The notes under the pieces were generated by a model. The model saw only the letters and a program-made list of their open reading frames with translations. It did not search any database and was not told the origin of the DNA. Positions 13,271-13,763 of a stretch of 13,763 bases of DNA are shown here, in pieces. The stretch is taken from positions 1 through 13,763 of the forward strand of contig JAPUHG010000154.1 of NCBI GenBank assembly GCA_027297845.1. Direction: 5' to 3'. The position numbers and the translations under genes are program-made. Within the stretch, counting starts at the first letter, position 1; every line of letters starts with the position of its first letter. This stretch comes from Gammaproteobacteria bacterium. Lineage in GTDB: Bacteria; Pseudomonadota; Gammaproteobacteria; Steroidobacterales; MnTg04.

Positions 13271-13763
13271 TCAGCCTTGATTATCAGTAATCCGATTTGT
13301 CGCCAACTCAATCGCCAGTCCTATCGCCGCCTGCAGGCTGCCGCTGCTGGCTTTGCCGGTTCCAGCCAGATCCAGCGCGGTGCCATGATCCACCGAGGTA
13401 CGGATCAGCGGCAATCCCAGCGTGATATTGACCGCCTTGCCGAAACCGGCGTGTTTTAGTACCGGCAATCCCTGGTCGTGATACATCGCCATGACCGCAT
13501 CGCATTGTTCCAGGTTTTGTTGCGTGAACACGGTGTCCGCGGGTAGCGGGCCGCGGATGGCCAGTCCTTCTTCGTGCAGACGCTCGATCACCGGCGCGAT
13601 GATCTCGTTGTCTTCGCTCCCTAAGTAACCGCCTTCGCCGGCATGCGGGTTCAGACCGCAGACCAGCACCCGCGGATTCTCGATGCCGAACAGCTTTTGC
13701 AACTCGCGGTGCAGTACGCGCAGGCTGTACTCCAGTTTTTCAGCGGTGATCGCATCGGCGACT
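13271..13763 (-). CDS. pdxA: 4-hydroxythreonine-4-phosphate dehydrogenase, C-terminal part (5' truncated by window edge)
   Basis: Enzyme of pyridoxal 5'-phosphate synthesis that oxidises 4-phosphohydroxy-L-threonine. About 163 C-terminal codons are present and the frame stays open to the window edge, so the start lies outside. Diagnostic motifs are GLNPHAGEGG, GPLPADTVF, AMYHDQGLPVLKH and TSVDHGTALDLAGTGKA. The histidines in HAGE, YHDQG and DHGTA match the substrate and divalent-metal ligands of the family. Position directly before rsmA reproduces the surA-pdxA-rsmA order of gammaproteobacteria. PLP made by this pathway is the cofactor of the kynureninase in the same window, but there is no sign of joint regulation. 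Confidence 0.95.
   Translation of the reverse strand, partial: VADAITAEKLEYSLRVLHRELQKLFGIENPRVLVCGLNPHAGEGGYLGSEDNEIIAPVIERLHEEGLAIRGPLPADTVFTQQNLEQCDAVMAMYHDQGLPVLKHAGFGKAVNITLGLPLIRTSVDHGTALDLAGTGKASSGSLQAAIGLAIELATNRITDNQG

Overview
The window looks like the chromosome of a gammaproteobacterium. The left edge carries the 3' end of a dihydrofolate reductase gene (folA, + strand). The right edge carries the minus-strand run pdxA - rsmA - (usp) - apaH. In E. coli and relatives folA and apaH are adjacent and convergent, with rsmA and pdxA behind apaH, so this window shows that conserved neighbourhood split by about 10.7 kb of extra genes. The exact lineage cannot be read from the sequence alone.

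Layout, left to right. 1-201: folA tail. 202-2960: a more AT-rich stretch with a small membrane-anchored, cysteine-rich protein of unknown role and a secreted S9 (prolyl oligopeptidase-like) protein in which all three catalytic triad positions appear to be replaced. 3002-10853 (minus strand): eight tightly packed genes of a catabolic kynurenine operon. In transcription order they are an atypical SDR, an aldehyde dehydrogenase (2-aminomuconate semialdehyde dehydrogenase type), a RidA-type 2-aminomuconate deaminase, 3-hydroxyanthranilate 3,4-dioxygenase, ACMS decarboxylase, a cyclase-family (probable kynurenine formamidase) protein, kynureninase and kynurenine 3-monooxygenase. Several junctions are 4-bp ATGA or GTGA overlaps. 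10935-13763 (minus strand): apaH, a universal stress protein, rsmA and the 3' part of pdxA.

Together the operon products would take N-formylkynurenine through kynurenine, 3-hydroxykynurenine, 3-hydroxyanthranilate, ACMS and 2-aminomuconate semialdehyde to 2-aminomuconate and 4-oxalocrotonate. This is the 2-aminomuconate (3-hydroxyanthranilate) branch of tryptophan catabolism. Tryptophan 2,3-dioxygenase and the genes that process 4-oxalocrotonate further are not in the window.

Two unrelated MITE-like palindromic elements are present (8457-8604 and 12335-12496). Each abuts and overlaps the stop codon of a minus-strand gene: the aldehyde dehydrogenase and rsmA respectively. The first lies inside the kynurenine operon, 23 bp upstream of the deaminase gene. 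No RNA genes, CRISPR arrays or intact insertion sequences were seen. No gene-free stretch exceeds about 255 bp. The longest (12243-12495, usp to rsmA) is mostly the second element; 818-1001 and 202-319 hold only weak promoter-like sequence.
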